Below are positions 6,018-6,039 of a DNA stretch of 6,039 nucleotides, piece after piece (within the stretch, counting starts at the first letter, position 1; every line of letters starts with the position of its first letter). The position numbers and the translations under genes were made by a program. The notes under the pieces were generated by a model. The model was not told where the DNA came from. It did not search any database and worked only from the letters and a program-made list of their open reading frames with translations. This stretch comes from Gammaproteobacteria bacterium (GTDB lineage: Bacteria; Pseudomonadota; Gammaproteobacteria; UBA1113). The DNA lies in assembly GCA_019752835.1 (NCBI GenBank), contig JAIELR010000214.1, forward strand, positions 1 to 6,039. The letters run 5' to 3'.

Positions 6018-6039
6018 GTAGCCTGGATGTTGTAACCCG
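6018..6039 (+). repeat. Probable REP-like sequence, cut by window end
   Basis: GTAG (6018-6021) is followed by CCTGGAT, a short GTTGTA and then AACCCG, where the window stops. This resembles the common GTAG-CCCGGAT...ATCCGGG type of REP palindrome, with the closing arm incomplete. It begins 22 nt after the stop codon of the PaiB-family gene, the usual place for such elements. With only one arm and part of the second visible, the pairing cannot be confirmed. Confidence 0.4.

Overview
The window looks like chromosomal DNA of a moderately AT-rich gammaproteobacterium. The RhlE tail, GloB, RNase R and RlmB all resemble the gammaproteobacterial versions in motif order and length. The base composition, the rnr-rlmB pair and the GTAG-type palindromes would fit a Legionellales/Coxiellaceae-like lineage, but that placement is an inference and could not be tested here.

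Layout. Bases 1-192 (+) are the last 63 codons of a DEAD-box RNA helicase (RhlE type), cut by the window start. Bases 213-274 hold a perfect 28-bp inverted repeat made of two head-to-head REP-like hairpins. Next is gloB (+, 311-1093), a complete glyoxalase II. Convergent to it is an unrecognised minus-strand gene (1116-1604), whose C-terminal part resembles the start of a CHAT domain without the catalytic half. Bases 1605-1904 are non-coding and contain a symmetric, interrupted REP-like element (1684-1902). A small lipoprotein gene (-, 1905-2156) follows. A 73-bp divergent promoter region separates it from the plus-strand group rnr (2230-4608), rlmB (4605-5348, 4-bp overlap) and a PaiB-family FMN-binding protein gene (5372-5995). 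The last ~22 bases begin another GTAG-headed REP-like sequence, cut by the window end.

Function. rnr and rlmB form a translationally coupled RNA-metabolism pair: a processive 3'-5' exoribonuclease and a 23S rRNA 2'-O-ribose methyltransferase. The paiB-like gene may be co-transcribed with them. The RhlE-type helicase at the left edge is also an RNA-metabolism protein. GloB is a housekeeping detoxification enzyme that completes glutathione-dependent methylglyoxal removal.

The protein-coding content is mostly ordinary. The most interesting material is intergenic: two unrelated GTAG-type palindrome families, one compact and one split by long AT-rich spacers, plus a probable third copy at the right edge. 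The possible CHAT-fragment gene is the other item worth checking. I see no complete new multi-gene system, no CRISPR array, no tRNA or rRNA gene, and no transposase gene.
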